From NCBI GenBank assembly GCA_949987705.1, contig OX465284.1, forward strand, positions 110,157,163 through 110,221,162: DNA of 64,000 bases. Reading direction: 5' to 3'. Position 1 is the stretch's first letter. Each line of letters begins with the position of its first letter. The notes below the pieces were generated by a model. The model searched no databases. It saw nothing but the letters and a program-made list of their open reading frames with translations, and was not told the DNA's origin. The translations under genes and the position numbers were made by a program. This DNA comes from Thereva unica (lineage: Eukaryota; Arthropoda; Insecta; Diptera; Therevidae). Of this stretch, positions 1-11,180 are shown one piece after another.

Positions 1-60
1 ATTTCCTGTCACAGAAGACCCAAGTTCTCCCAACTCAACTCAACCTCAACTCAACTATTC
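1..60. repeat. End of a CTCAACTCAACCTCAACT-type repeat, cut by the window edge
   Basis: The first 60 bases hold the string CAACCTCAACTCAACTATT followed by CAACTCATCA. Nearly the same end recurs at 48895-48928, so this is probably the right end of the same inverted-repeat element family, with the rest outside the window. Confidence 0.45.
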
Positions 61-906
61 AACTCATCATGTAAACGCAGAATTTGTTTGTTTCCATATT
101 GTTGAATAATAAAGCTCTAATATGCTCTAGTCGAACACATTAAAATATTTGTTCAATTTTGTTACGCTATGACGTGGGGTTTTTAGCTTTTAAACTTTAA
201 CGTGTCTAAGTTTGCATAGTTTTAGGCTAGGGTAGTTTTTTATTTATTTTTCTAAATGGGAGAAAAAAATTTTGGTCCTATACTACTATGCTGGGCCTTT
301 TGATAGTCCATATTAAACGCCTAGTGACGACTTTTGTACGTCGAAAAGTCGTCTTAAAACCAGACAATAGATCTTTACGTTTGAGAGATTGTTGAGGAGC
401 TTAATTTTCGATTTAACTGTGATCTTGAATGGATGATGGAAGAATAGCTAAATAAAGACATTCTCAAACAAATGAAGTCGTCTGCTCGTCTTTGTTTTCA
501 ATCCCCTCCAACCCACTGTACGGCCTTGTTGAAGTCGGTACGTTACGTTACTCTAACACCTTCGATAATGTAAGATAGCACGTGCTATAGTTTGGCTCTA
601 CGATCGTGAATGGTGTAGAATTAATGGCAGATCCAACTCTTTAACATATTATCGTTGACATACAAGGAACCAAGGATCTCGTTTTCTCTGCCAATAGCGA
701 TCTTATTGAGGACCGTTCAGATTAGGCTTTCGTTCCTAACCTTTCAATATCAACTTTAACCATCAATATCAACAGCATCTTCCGCAGTCAGTAATTCCGA
801 ATTCTTACAGAGTATAAAGGCAGCGGTCATCGTCATCTATTTCAACATCAACCCTACTCTTCCTAGCCCCAAACCTAATTTTTTGTGAAAGTCGAAGCTT
901 AGAAAG
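61..906. other. AT-rich intergenic DNA, nothing recognised
   Basis: No ORF, tandem repeat or mobile-element motif could be recognised on either strand. Confidence 0.5.
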
Positions 907-1113
907 TCACCTTTTGTACAACCAGTCCGTCCTGTCGTAGTCGTCGTTGTCTAATGCTTGGGTCGAGGGTGGAAATAGAAGACATAAGAGATTAATAAAA
1001 GTCAGGAGAGGTGATGGACCTAGCATTAGAACTCTTGGTGTTGTAGACACTGATCGAAGAAGTGGTTTGGACAAGTTTGCCGAATGGATGATGACCGCTT
1101 GCCACGTAAACAA
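907..1113 (-). pseudogene. C-terminal scrap of a CR1/Jockey-group non-LTR retrotransposon ORF2
   Basis: The minus-strand reading ends in DYDRTDWLYKR. This closely matches the ends of other relics here, for example NVMTDWWHKR at the low end of the 35.2 kb copy. It is therefore read as the last codons of the same retrotransposon ORF2. No catalytic domain remains. Assignment rests on the shared tail and on nothing in the upstream part of the frame. Confidence 0.4.
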
Positions 1114-1165
1114 ACTTCTCTGGCGAGACTGTCCCGCAGGCTGGAGAATCTAGCGATCGGCACCG

Positions 1166-1351
1166 AAAAAAACCTGGCTAAAGAATATCGAGGGTGACCT
1201 AAAGAATCAACGGTTATCAGTTACCCAGGCTCGAAACGTCGCCAAAAACAGGCTAGAATGGAGGAAACGAATGGTGAATAGAGTTCGAGACCCAGCGGCA
1301 ACGACAGCAGCGTATCCGTTGCGGGGACGTCCCGCTCCGACCGCCTGCTAA
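1166..1351 (+). pseudogene. RTE/L1-like ORF2 C-terminal relic
   Basis: The plus-strand frame reads KKTWLKNIEGDLKNQRLS and then RNVAKNRLEWRKRM before a stop at 1349-1351. This is the W-x(2)-(N)I/V-E-x-DL ... R-x-x-W-R pattern that ends many RTE-type and related reverse transcriptases in animals. No reverse transcriptase core is visible upstream, so this is a 5'-truncated relic. Confidence 0.45.
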
Positions 1352-3100
1352 CGGATCAAAGAAGAAGGAGAAGTAGTCTACACCAAAGAGAAGAAATTTG
1401 CTCGAGTCCTACTATAACAAAAATCAAAACAAAATATTTTTGTTACGAGGCATCAATTTCGCAAAGTCGATATCGTCAATAGAAGCCGGCTGATCTCTCT
1501 AGATTGGCGGGAGACAGTCTCGTCGGAGTACTATGTCTCCTGAAACAAGTGAATCCAGTTTTAGAGATGAAATAAACTTTCTATTAAATACCAAAGAAAA
1601 ACTCTCAAGCATATCAACAGACAATGTTTTTGAGGCAGGAATGTGATCTTCAATAAATACGATCAGCCATTTGCATGTCCAATATATCTTCTTTGTTTAA
1701 CCGACAGACTATTGGAATAATTACTTCATTATCGCATATCAAAGCATACATTAGCATAAAATTATAACAAACCATCTTCATTACATCAATAACTTATCAA
1801 TGAAGCTTAAGGAAGCCACTAAAAGAAGAACGCTCGAACAACAAACCAACCTTCATTGCAATTAGTAAACGCCTCAGTTACTAATCGCAATTCTGAAGGC
1901 CGAAGTAATAAAGGAATAGTGCCGTAACAATTTCTACATTAAATCAAATTGAAGAATACTTCAATAATTCGAATCGCTTACATAATAACTCAAGGTATTT
2001 AATTACGACGATCTAATCACCATCAAAGCCGCTAATTGCCCGGCTAATAACTTTACCTGAAATCCAGTGTATACGTCTGGAACGTATGTATGCGGAGCAT
2101 GTTGTTATTAAACCACTTTTTTTTTGAGAGAAAATCGTTTCCTACTCAAGAACGAGTCTTTGGGTTAACTCTGCATTTCCTTCTCTTCACCACGATCGAA
2201 ATTGAAGATATTTTCACGATCGATGAGGATTTTCCTTGTTTGTACCGCGACGCATTCATGGCATTCTAAAATGTGTTAAGCGACCAAAGTCTTGTGGGAT
2301 AATCGCCCTGTCGATCGCCGATCTTCAGTGATGTGATGTTTCCATTAAGGTAGACGATGAAGATCTGCAGATAGTTAGCTTGATCGTACTTGTAGATCTT
2401 GGCTGGAAATGTGGGATTGCTTGAGTAATTGGCTGCTGATCGCTACTAGGAGGGGCACTGCTGCTGCTGTTCCGCAAAGTAATCTACGCCAAATTGCACA
2501 CGATCGGTATAATGCTGTTTGTAATTAGTACGAAGTGGATCAACCAAATGGAAATTTATGCCCGAACGCTTGAGGAGCAGCAATCAATAAATAATTCATT
2601 GACTTCCACCTGCACTTTGTAAATTGTTTAATGGCATTGTTATAGCCTATCGCTTCTTTCCCATCGCGGCGATCGGCGATCATGCTCTGTGGTAATAATT
2701 TACGATCGCAAAATTAACTCCAGTCAAAGGTCGATTACACAGCTGAGGATCGGATTAGATTCAATCCGTTCAAGTCGAGGCCGTTGATCCGTGGTAGAGT
2801 AGGGCCCCAAAGCACGTGCCTCCAGCCATCAGATATCGACAGCTGTCTCCATAATCTGGTTTTTGGACCGATCATTGTGTGATCCCTGAGCGAGCAAAAG
2901 GTAATTGATTAAGTAACCCCGTACGAGTGGCTTCATCTCTCCGCCGCCTTTAAGTGCTTCCGGTGGAGGAAGTCAGAAATCGGAACTTGTGGAAATTTTT
3001 TTTCGGGGAAAGTTTCGATATCGTGTTTGAGCAGCCTCGAGCGAAAATGTGGAGCAATCCAGGGAGGTGCAAGTGAAATGCAGTATCAAGTAAAATTACG
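1352..3100. other. Intergenic and upstream region of the first glycine-rich gene
   Basis: No ORF of note. The stretch from about 2200 to 2900 is rich in GATCG-containing words (CGATCGATGAGG, GATCGGCGATCAT, TGATCGTAC), as are several other gene-poor parts of the window. It may contain upstream control DNA for the gene at 3174, but no block is shared with the other paralogues. Confidence 0.4.
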
Positions 3101-3110
3101 AAAGGCGAAC

Positions 3111-3149
3111 TATAAAAGCGTTATTATTAAACAGGAAAAGTAACAGTCT
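3111..3149 (+). promoter_or_regulatory. Core promoter of G1: TATA box and initiator
   Basis: TATAAAAG lies at 3111-3118. An AACAGTC initiator follows with its A at 3145, 34 bp after the first T of the TATA box and 29 nt before the ATG. The same spacing is found in all seven paralogues. Confidence 0.75.
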
Positions 3150-3173
3150 TCCATTAAGCTCCACGGACTAAAG

Positions 3174-3839
3174 ATGAATACATTCGCGTGTCTACTTGCA
3201 TTTGTTGCTTCCGCATCGGCTGGATACTCAGGAGGTGGTCATGGCATCTCGGTCTCAGGCTTCGGCAGCGTTGGGGCTGCCTTGAGTGGAGGAGCTCATA
3301 GCGCAGGATTGGTAGGCAACTATGCTGGTGGATTAAGTGGCGGACAAAGTGTCAGCGCTGTTGGTAGTCTGCACAGTCATAGTCTAGGTGGTTTAGGCGG
3401 TGGACATCTAGGAGGAGGAGGAGGAGGATATGGCGGAGGATACGGCGGAGGACTCGAAGAATCTCACTCGAGTCTTGGCAGCATCAGTGGAGGATACGAA
3501 GGAGGCCATGGAGGATATGGTGGTGGTGGACTAGAATCGATCTCCAGCTATAGCGGCGGAATCAGCGGTGGACACTCTGACTTCGGCAGCAGCCATGGAT
3601 CCTTCATTCCCATCAGCGGAGGACATTCAGAAATTTCCAGCGGCGGTCATGGATCATTCGGTGGAAGCATCGGTGGAATCGGTGGAGGACACTCCGATGG
3701 TGGATCTAGCTACGGCTCTATTGGAGGATACTCAGGCGGCGGGTATGAAAGTCACGGTGTAGAAAGCCTTGGTGGCGGCTATGGTGGTGGCCATGGAGGA
3801 CTTTCTGGCGGTGATTATGGCGGCGGATCAAAATATTAA
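3174..3839 (+). CDS. G1: secreted glycine/serine-rich protein, divergent family member (221 aa)
   Basis: A single uninterrupted ORF. The first 16 residues (MNTFACLLAFVASASA) form a signal peptide with probable cleavage ASA|G. The mature part is Gly-, Ser- and His-rich (GGHS, SSGGHGS, GGGYGGGYGGG, GLSGGQS) and ends in GGGSKY, a lysine plus aromatic terminus like its paralogues. It is the most divergent member. It lacks the conserved K-[IV]-[IV]-K-x-x-[IV]-P segment and has more Ser, with scattered acidic residues (EESHSS, LESISS). The likely role is an extracellular structural protein of cuticle or a secreted matrix. No Rebers-Riddiford, Tweedle or chitin-binding cysteine motif is visible. The ATG at 3174 sits 29 nt after the predicted transcription start. 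ATTAAA at 3973-3978 is a possible polyadenylation signal. The secreted Gly-rich nature is confident; the function is inferred. Confidence 0.85.
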   Translation: MNTFACLLAFVASASAGYSGGGHGISVSGFGSVGAALSGGAHSAGLVGNYAGGLSGGQSVSAVGSLHSHSLGGLGGGHLGGGGGGYGGGYGGGLEESHSSLGSISGGYEGGHGGYGGGGLESISSYSGGISGGHSDFGSSHGSFIPISGGHSEISSGGHGSFGGSIGGIGGGHSDGGSSYGSIGGYSGGGYESHGVESLGGGYGGGHGGLSGGDYGGGSKY

Positions 3840-5030
3840 ACCACATTTTGACTGAAAGAAGGAATGATTGGGAACGAACGTGTAGAATGTGTGACTAGCT
3901 CTTTAGTATTTTCTTTTTAGCTTAAATGTACCAAAGTTTGTTTTGAGGAAGAGCTTATCTGTAATCATTTGTATTAAAAAAAATGTCTTTTTGTGTACTT
4001 TCAACACTTTATAAAAAGAATAATTAAAAATATTTTCTATTTAAAACTTGTTATCATTTCTAAGAAAAAGTCCAAGCCTTGTTCCTTAGGTAAAGACTGG
4101 ATCAATCTACAAGCAATCAGTGAACAAAATTTTGGTTTCTCTTTAGCATGTATTGGACTGGTAGAGTAGATTAAGATATTTTAAACCATATGGCAAAGGT
4201 GTGCTTTTTGCATCCACAAATCAATTAAATACGGGTATACCTACCCAGAATCAACCTAGGCACGACTTACGCCTCCGGATATCTACTTGAAATCTCTTAG
4301 AGTAGTAAACCACTTAGGTGCGGCTTATCACAATTACAGGAAATTACAGGATGGAAATGATTTTTAACAAGGCTTCATTATAGTAAAGTGGTAACAAAGA
4401 CTTAGATCTGGTAGTAGTTTACGGCTTCTAATTGTGTGTCTATTATTGATTAGTTGCTAGACTAGTCCTTTAGGCATATTTCGATGACCTAACACTGTTT
4501 TGTAATTTTCTTTTGCTGTAGGGTAGAGTTTAGAAAGCAATTTCGTTCAGTCGGAAGTGTTGTGGAGAGAAGGATAGTAAACTGATAGAAAACCAATTTT
4601 GGTGATTTCTTGTTTGTTGTGCTTACAGAAGAAGATGACAGAAAAAAGTCTCGATCCTACCAGATCCAAACTCAGAGTCTTGACAGACCTTCTCAGAGGG
4701 CATGTTCCTGTCAGATATCACAAGAAAATTATTAGTAAATTATTGCCGACCCAAGTAGTTATTGTCAGGTAGAAACAGACACCTCAGAATGCATTCTCTG
4801 AAACTATACTGCTCTAAAGGTGATGTGCAGGCCTTGCCACACAGAAGGAAACCCAATCCAAGAACTATCTTAAAAGAGATAAGTATACTGAATCCAGCTC
4901 TTCATTAAACTAGTATTGTACGGGATACACAAAAGATCTAGTAGAACTCAAGGTGTACTAACAAAACTAGCTCTCGATAGCCCTACCTACATACAAATAT
5001 AAGAGTGGGAGATGTGGAAAGACGAAAGAC
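3840..5030. other. Intergenic DNA, nothing recognised
   Basis: This holds the 3' UTR of G1 and then unique-looking AT-rich sequence. No ORF or element end could be recognised. Confidence 0.45.
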
Positions 5031-5036
5031 ACAATT

Positions 5037-5100
5037 GAATTGTGTGGAATCAAACCACAGACCTATGGGATGGTAGTTGGTGCCTTAACGCTCTGAAGAA
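5037..5100 (-). mobile_element. tRNA-derived SINE-like copy
   Basis: Read on the minus strand it contains GTTAAGGCACC, AACTACCATC and then GGTCTGTGGTTTGATTCC, an A-box remnant followed by a B-box-like GGTTTGATTCC. The same ordered words recur at 15485, 34650 and 47124. It does not fold as a functional tRNA. Confidence 0.5.
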
Positions 5101-5432
5101 ATGTATCTTCTTAGCTTTGTTGAATGAAGCTGGTGTTGGCAACTATGATCAAAGTGGTCAGTCACCAGCGAGATAGAGGAAGCAGCATGTAGCGTATTAA
5201 AATGTTTAAATACGTACGTGCCATAACTATTTCGGATTGGTGGAAGTGCAATCAGAACTTTCTCGTGATGGTCTTTGGAAGCTGTCCTGAAGGGGATGCT
5301 GATATGGAGGCTCTGTCAGGATAGACCTTACCCTTCATACCATACTCATGGAACTTTTATTAACCAATTAATCTGAAGAGGGCCAGAGCAACTGAGATTG
5401 GGAAGCCGGGAAGCTTGAATAGTCAAGTGTAA

Positions 5433-6180
5433 CTAAGCAGACCGCTCAACTTGTTCCAGGGGTCTGGCCCTAAAATAAGAGGTATAGAGGTGTAATACAA
5501 TAGGCCAAGCGTATGACTGCAGTACTTTAAGACCCAAAAAAATCATCGAAAAGGTCCACGATTTTGTCTCAGCCGCTAGGCAAATGAAAGTGCGGAAGTT
5601 AGAAGATTCTACTCCAATTGAGTGACTTTCTGTATTTCGCATAATAAATTTCCTATGGAAAAACCTTGTTCATCATGAGTACCGGAGAATTCGTATAGAA
5701 TCATTTCTCAAGTTATCTTCTATCTAGTAGTAAGTTCAGTTGGAATGGAGCCACAAATATAGGGTATGTAAGAGGGTAAGGGGTTCGGGAGAGTGTTGAA
5801 GGATGTGCCATTTGCACTCTGCGAAAAAATGCTCTACAAACGAGTTGTTCTATTTCGAAGCGAATTCCCAGTTTAAAGAGTGGGCGAAAAGAGTTAGTCG
5901 TTAGATGCACGCCGTACACTACTGACATGAAAGGAAGGTCTGTGCAGGTTTTATTAGAGAAGAGACAGTAGTCCTTTTTTGATACATTCAATTCAAAAGT
6001 ATTCCTGTATCCCTAATCGAGAATTGGTCATCTATAAAAACTATAAAAAGTACAGGTGGTAGAAGTGAACCTTGTGGAACACCGACAGAAAGGAATTTAT
6101 TCAGTAGAGCATGATGACATACTCTGTGAAAAGTATTGGAGATATCTAGAGCAACCAGATAGACTCACCAAGGCCCTAAA
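5433..6180 (-). pseudogene. CR1/Jockey-group reverse transcriptase relic
   Basis: On the minus strand, 6086-6066 reads VGVPQGS, the reverse transcriptase GVPQGS motif. Upstream, at about 6180-6120, is a degraded LDIS motif-A region written ISPILFTEYVIMLY with a stop just before it. Downstream, frames to 5433 carry retro-like text (GLKVLQSYAWPIVLHLYTSY) that is paralleled at about 32160-32260. Several stops and frame changes break it, so it is not functional. Confidence 0.55.
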
Positions 6181-7030
6181 TTTTCGTGCTCTGTCAGACA
6201 TTCATGACGATCGCCAGCAGATCTTTTTAGTTTAGCGATCTTCATTGTAAATCGTAGTTTCGATCGCAGTTTAAAGAGAGGATTGTTGTTACTCTGGCCA
6301 AAGATAAGTGATGGGTCCAAAGATATCTGCAGTTGTTAAGAATTTTGTAAGCTCATGTCTGAGAATTAGAGTTGGTTCATGAACTGGCTCATTGGGGCAG
6401 TTGTGTGAGATCTGACTCATTAAGACAGTTACTGCATGTGCTGGGTGGGAATTTGGTAAAAATATATCCATGGGAGAATACAGCTTGGACAAATCTGATC
6501 CTACAAAGTATTACCGCTTTAAATTTGGCTAGATCTGGATTGTAATTGGGTACCCTCTTCACCAAGACATAATAAAAGCGTAAGAAAAACAAGGAAATAT
6601 TCCGGTTACAGAAGCTTCCGTCTGATAGGTTGTTATGTTCTCTGTTCGTCCTAAAAGAGAAAAAAAAAATAATTTTGATGACTGCATGAATGGTATATGT
6701 GATATCTACCTGTTTTCGGGCAACGACTATGCATTCTTCTTTCAGGTCCTGTTCTGTTTGAGGCCATTACTAACAACCGGGAGGGTAAAGAGCCTTGGCA
6801 ACGGCTGGTGACCCCTATTCAGAGGGTAATGGTGGAACTCCTGGAAGAGTGAATAACAGCTTGAAAATGGGCAAAAACAAATAATTGAAGTTAAAAACTC
6901 CTGGGTTCGCCCGTTTTCAAACTTATAGATAGTAAACGTGCTGCATGCCTTCAAGGCGATGCTAATCTTCAAGAATTTTACCAGGTACTCCAAATTCTAC
7001 ACAGATTTACCGCGCCTAACTAAAACGTTT
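6181..7030. other. Intergenic DNA, nothing recognised
   Basis: Only short frames with no recognisable product and no shared repeat seen by eye. Confidence 0.4.
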
Positions 7031-7039
7031 TCCAATTTA

Positions 7040-7315
7040 TGCGTTAACAATTAAGAGTTGAGCTATGGGCTGCGTTTATATAAGTCAAGTTGAGCTAGGT
7101 TGGGTTAAGAGATGGTACGGATTGAGTTTACAGTTGAGTTAAGGGAATTTAGATAAGTGAGTTAAGAGTTGGTTTACAGGCTGCGCTAACAGTTGAGTTA
7201 ACTTGTTGATTTAATCAGTTAAATGTTAAGTTAAGGGTTAGGTTGAGTATAGATCAATTGAGATGTCTTAAGTTGAGTTAAGATTTGTGTTAAAAGTTAA
7301 GTCAAGAGTTGATTA
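7040..7315. repeat. Degenerate GTTGAGTTAAG-type repeat tract
   Basis: Many imperfect copies of GTTRAGTTR words (AGTTGAGCTA, AGTTGAGTTAAG, AGTTAAGGGTTAGG). They resemble the CTCAACTCAAC sequence of the inverted-repeat elements at 48.7 and 51.5 kb read on the other strand. It may be a decayed member of that group or an independent low-complexity tract. Confidence 0.5.
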
Positions 7316-7415
7316 TCTTAAACAGGTAAATTTTTTGAGGTACTTGTTTTGAAGCATTTTGACTGGTATGTAGAGGTACTTCCAGCCTAAGAGGCGTAAT
7401 AATAGTCCGTAATAG

Positions 7416-7570
7416 TCATAATGCAATGTCTAGTTCGCCTGTTTTGAAGATAGGAATAGACGACAGAATAAGTTTATAAGAGTGTGGAGAGTGCTGGAGG
7501 AGGAAACGATAAATCTTGCGTATGGCTTCCTGCATGTTGTACGAGCTCACATCAAGGAAAAGAAATCTGC
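7416..7570 (-). pseudogene. CR1/Jockey-group ORF2 C-terminal relic
   Basis: The minus strand reads SSYNMQEAIRKIYRFLLQHS and ends FKTGELDIAL. This matches the family's terminal pattern [PS]-x-SYN-[IML]-Q-x(2)-[KR]-x(2)-[IV]-x-R-x-L also found at 22.5, 25.3 and 35.4 kb. The frame continues upstream to 7796 but I recognise nothing in that part. Confidence 0.45.
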
Positions 7571-9050
7571 ACGAACAAAATACAAAAACAATTATAACGG
7601 GGCTTACCTGATTGTAACCGGGGCATTTCTTCATTGATTGAGGAAGGTGTTTTTCAGATTTTCTAAATAGCGAAGACGAGGTGTGCTGGATCAGATTTAA
7701 TATATTCCAACAATCAGACGTTTTTCTGCTTTCCTTCTCTGGGTGAGGAATGGGCTCAAAAGACCGCGGCCCCTCGTATGACCCATTGAACAACACGCTT
7801 ATACTTCATATTTGTATTCAAGACCCCTTGAACAGACTCAGCAGCCTGCCTAGTTGCTTGTTCCTTACACTTGGCTGTTCTATCTGGGTCTCGTCGAAAA
7901 ACAAGACCCTGCTCCTCACTATCGTGAAGCACTCACTGAAAACATGAACGGCAGACTCATGCTTCTCAAGACAATGCTTTATCCTCCATAAGTGATAATT
8001 CAAATAAAGCTAAGCCAACAAGCATCCTGACATCCTTTCTCCTACCCCACAGCAGGGTTTTGGCCATGTTAGGAAACGGCCCAGAAAGGAACCGTTCGGA
8101 ATGTTTTATTAAAGTCTGATCGGCAAATAGGTGGGTGACCCAATAGTTGGGTTTCGGACCAATGTATACAATATCAGAGTTCTGGCTAGCATGAGAATTC
8201 GTCTTTTCATTGCGTCTGTACTGTCTCTAGGTGATTTCCTTGGTTTCAATTGTATTAATACACTCCTCAATAAATCATCGATGTGGTTTAACCTTTATAG
8301 ATTTGGGACAATGAGTGATGAGCAAACATATTCCGGTCAGATGCTTTCGGTGATGCACCCAAAACCCGGAAATACAAATCCCAATTAGTGGTTTGGAAGA
8401 CGTTAGTAAGACCCTAACCACTTGGTTTTTCCTGTCTGCTTCTGAAGTCTAGTTCTGCAAATAGAAGTTACTGAGGTGCAAATTGCAAGAATGATCAAAA
8501 TTTTTGAAGGTAGACTAGCAACTAGGATATAATAATAAACACTGACTAAAATTTTGAAAGGTGCAAGTTATATACTCTCTGCAAATCCCGTACTAGCCTC
8601 CCATTTTTGTCCAACTAGATCAGAAAAACACATCGAGGCTGACAGACACGTCATAACCAATTTTGAAAGATGTTAATAGATTGGTGATTTTGCAGATAAC
8701 AAATTCATAAGTTGACCACAATCCACTGGTTGACATGTACAAGTGCTTGTCGAACAATGAAAACAAGCGTTGTTGAAATTTTTTAGGACAAATTTCACCC
8801 GCTTTAAGTTCGTTGACTAAGCCTACAAGCTAATGTTGTTATTACATCAAACCCATTATTTTTTTCGGGAGGAAACATTCAGCGTACAGTAAGCTACTTT
8901 AGGTACATTCCACGACCACGCAAACTTAAGTAGCTCCACTTCACGTACGGAAAGTGACAATTACATAACGCGAGAAAACCATAAAAAATCTTTCTTAAAG
9001 CAATAATTCATCGCCATTATTTTACCAAAAAAACAAAATTTCCGGGTGGA
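7571..9050. other. Intergenic DNA, nothing recognised
   Basis: Short frames only (for example 7750-7947 and 8131-8388 on plus), with no motif I can name. Confidence 0.4.
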
Positions 9051-10283
9051 TTTAAGCAGTGGACATTAATATTTAACAAGATTAACCTGCAGCCCCGATG
9101 CTCTCGGAGATTAGTTACGTTCGCGCACTTGCACCGCATGCCCGCGCCGCGACGCAGATGAATTGTCAATTTGCAGGTCGCCATTAATCTCTTTAATTTT
9201 CGGGCAGTAGTGCCATAGTTTACCTTCACTTGGGCCCATAAAAACCAGCTCAAAACCTCACAAAGATCACTATCGACCTTAGTGGTTTTCGGATTCCTAG
9301 CGCTGCCGGGTTTCAAAATCAGATTTTAGTCATGCTGGTGCCGCGGCGCACAGGTATCACACGGCGAAGGTAATTTGCGGTGTCCATTGGGCGATCTGAA
9401 TGCCAGGAATGGGCAAACACGATGTTTTTTCGAGGGCGCTCTTTTATGCTGTTGGAGCCCTGCATGTGCTGTGTAGGATCGTGCCAAGAAGTCTCTACGC
9501 AGCCGCGTGTGCTGCGGAGAAAGTGATTCTGGCGGGATCGGTTGGGCCACCACCAGCTCCCCCAGTCCTCGGCAGCAAGCTGCATGCAAGGTAGACCGAT
9601 GGCATCAGCAGGTATCATTAACTTCAAACGGAAAAAGCATCTTGCCGTCCCGCCGCCACCGCCGCCGTCGTGTTAACCATGGGCGAGGAGCTGTGTACCG
9701 CACGTGATGTGAAATTTGCTTATGTTTCACTTTTCTTCAATTTTCGTCCGTCGTCGTTTTTTGCTGGTGGCGCTGTTGTTGCTGCGTTTTATTGAAATTG
9801 GACCGATATTAGATCGGATATTGCTGGAATCTGAAATTGTCCGATTGGGAGACCCTTGCCAGCGCAGGTTGTGCAAGCGACCGTAGCGGAAGCTAATAAC
9901 GACCGCCCGGGCCCCTCCCCCGGGTGGAAATTCGCCCCGATCCAGTGCTGCAGAAAAATTGTAATTGCTGCAAGCCAGAGTAACAATATTGTTGCACTGG
10001 TGTTGCGCAAGCTTACAGAGCTCACCCGAGCCGAAGAGTACTGGGGGCCCCGCGCTCCGCTCTGACTCAGAACAACGGGCCTGCGCTCTTGATTGGGGGG
10101 CTGACTGGGGCCCAGATTTGTTTGCGGCGCTTTCTGGGTCATCAAAACGCCTTTCCATAATTTTGCGTGTTCATTGCCCTTTCATTACTGATTTACCTGG
10201 GCTATCGTGTAAAGACAATCAGCATCTGATGCAAGAGCCGTTCTGGCCACGCATACACGTGACGTCTTTAACTTTCGATAAAT
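9051..10283. other. GC-rich upstream region of G2
   Basis: This 1.2 kb is visibly richer in G+C than its surroundings (GCGCGACG, CCGCCACCGCCGCCGTCG at 9650-9670, GCCCGGGCCCCTCCCCCGGG at 9908-9926). Open frames on both strands follow from that base composition and match no family I know. It directly precedes the G2 promoter, so it could hold upstream control DNA or an unrecognised insertion. Confidence 0.4.
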
Positions 10284-10303
10284 GGAACAATTATATCACC
10301 GGG
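10284..10303 (+). promoter_or_regulatory. Shared CAATTA element upstream of G2
   Basis: GGAACAATTATATCACCGGG lies 86 bp upstream of the TATA box. A copy with one difference over 19 bases lies upstream of G3 (16732-16750). Related forms with the same GG-x-x-CAATTA core lie upstream of G5 and G6. TAAT/ATTA-cored words are typical of homeodomain sites, but the factor is unknown. Confidence 0.6.
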
Positions 10304-10369
10304 ATTAGCAAAGCTTGTCTGACGGCGGCGGCGCGGCTCTTTCGTTTGGACAGAGAAGAACTCTTATAC

Positions 10370-10408
10370 TATAAATACACGGCGACTCCGGCAAGAAGGC
10401 ATCAGTTT
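10370..10408 (+). promoter_or_regulatory. Core promoter of G2: TATA box and TCAGTTT initiator
   Basis: TATAAATA is at 10370-10377. The TCAGTTT initiator has its A at 10404, 34 bp downstream of the first T of the TATA box and 29 nt before the ATG. Confidence 0.8.
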
Positions 10409-10432
10409 CAGCTTCGCACTCCAAGGCTCAAC

Positions 10433-11095
10433 ATGAAGGTATTCGTTTGCTTATTTAGCGTCCTGGCCGCGGCCTCAGCAGGATTTATCGGTGGCGGCAG
10501 CTCCATCGGTGGAGGACATGGCGGTGGCGGCTATAGCGGAGGATATAGCCTGGGCGGTGGTGGAGGACACGGACTTGGAGGAGGTGGTGGTGGCTTCGGC
10601 GGCGGCCATGGCGGTGGATTCGGCGGTGGCGGCTATGGAGGCGGTGGCCATGGGGGTGGAATTATCATCAGCAGTGGACATGGATTAGGAGGAGGTGGTG
10701 GTGGATTCGGCGGTGGACATAGCCTTGGTGGATTTAGCGGCGGCGGTCACAGCCTTGGTGGATTTAGCAGTGGTGGTGGAGGATACGGTGGCGGACATGG
10801 ACTCGGCGGAGGATTTGGCGGAGGACATGGCGGTGGATTCGGTGGCGGATTCGGAGGTGGACATGGCGGCGGTCTTGGGGGCGGCAGCAGCATCGGTGTC
10901 GCTAAAGTTATCAAAGTTATCGTCCCAAGCGGTGGCGGCGGAGGATTCGGCGGCGGTCATGGCGGCGGATTTGGAGGCGGCTATGGCGGTGGACATGGAG
11001 GATTCAGCAGCGGCGGATTCAGCAGCGGCGGATTCGGCGGTGGTCATGGAGGAGGACTTGGCGGAGGCTATGGAGGTGGAATTGGTAAATGGTAA
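10433..11095 (+). CDS. G2: secreted glycine-rich structural protein (220 aa)
   Basis: A single-exon gene. The open frame extends upstream to 9965, but the TATA box and initiator lie inside that extension, so MKVFVCLFSV at 10433 is the start. The signal peptide is residues 1-16 (ASA|G). The body is GGGHGGGFGGG-type repeat with Ser-Gly spacers and one IIISSGHGLGGG unit near residue 77, the unit that is amplified in G3. At residues 156-167 lies the conserved segment VAKVIKVIVPSG between two glycine-rich arms. The C-terminus is GGGIGKW. AATAAA words lie at 11162-11180. It is probably an extracellular matrix or cuticle component. His and Lys side chains in a Gly background would suit cross-linking, but that is inference. 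No RR chitin-binding domain is seen. Confidence 0.9.
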   Translation: MKVFVCLFSVLAAASAGFIGGGSSIGGGHGGGGYSGGYSLGGGGGHGLGGGGGGFGGGHGGGFGGGGYGGGGHGGGIIISSGHGLGGGGGGFGGGHSLGGFSGGGHSLGGFSSGGGGYGGGHGLGGGFGGGHGGGFGGGFGGGHGGGLGGGSSIGVAKVIKVIVPSGGGGGFGGGHGGGFGGGYGGGHGGFSSGGFSSGGFGGGHGGGLGGGYGGGIGKW

Positions 11096-11180
11096 AGAAA
11101 AACACCATCTATCACTAGACTGATGTGATCCTGAACTTAGTAGATTTTTTTTGTTACTGTAAATAAATAAATAAATTTTA

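Noticed and set aside
9727..10158. A 143-codon minus-strand frame upstream of G2
   Set aside because: Basic, low-information sequence in a GC-rich stretch with an overlapping rival frame. No motif or promoter.
9965..10432. A 156-codon N-terminal extension of G2, and smaller ones of G3 (16710), G4 (20772) and G6 (to 28591)
   Set aside because: The TATA box and initiator lie within the extensions, and every paralogue has MKxFxCL directly after a short leader.
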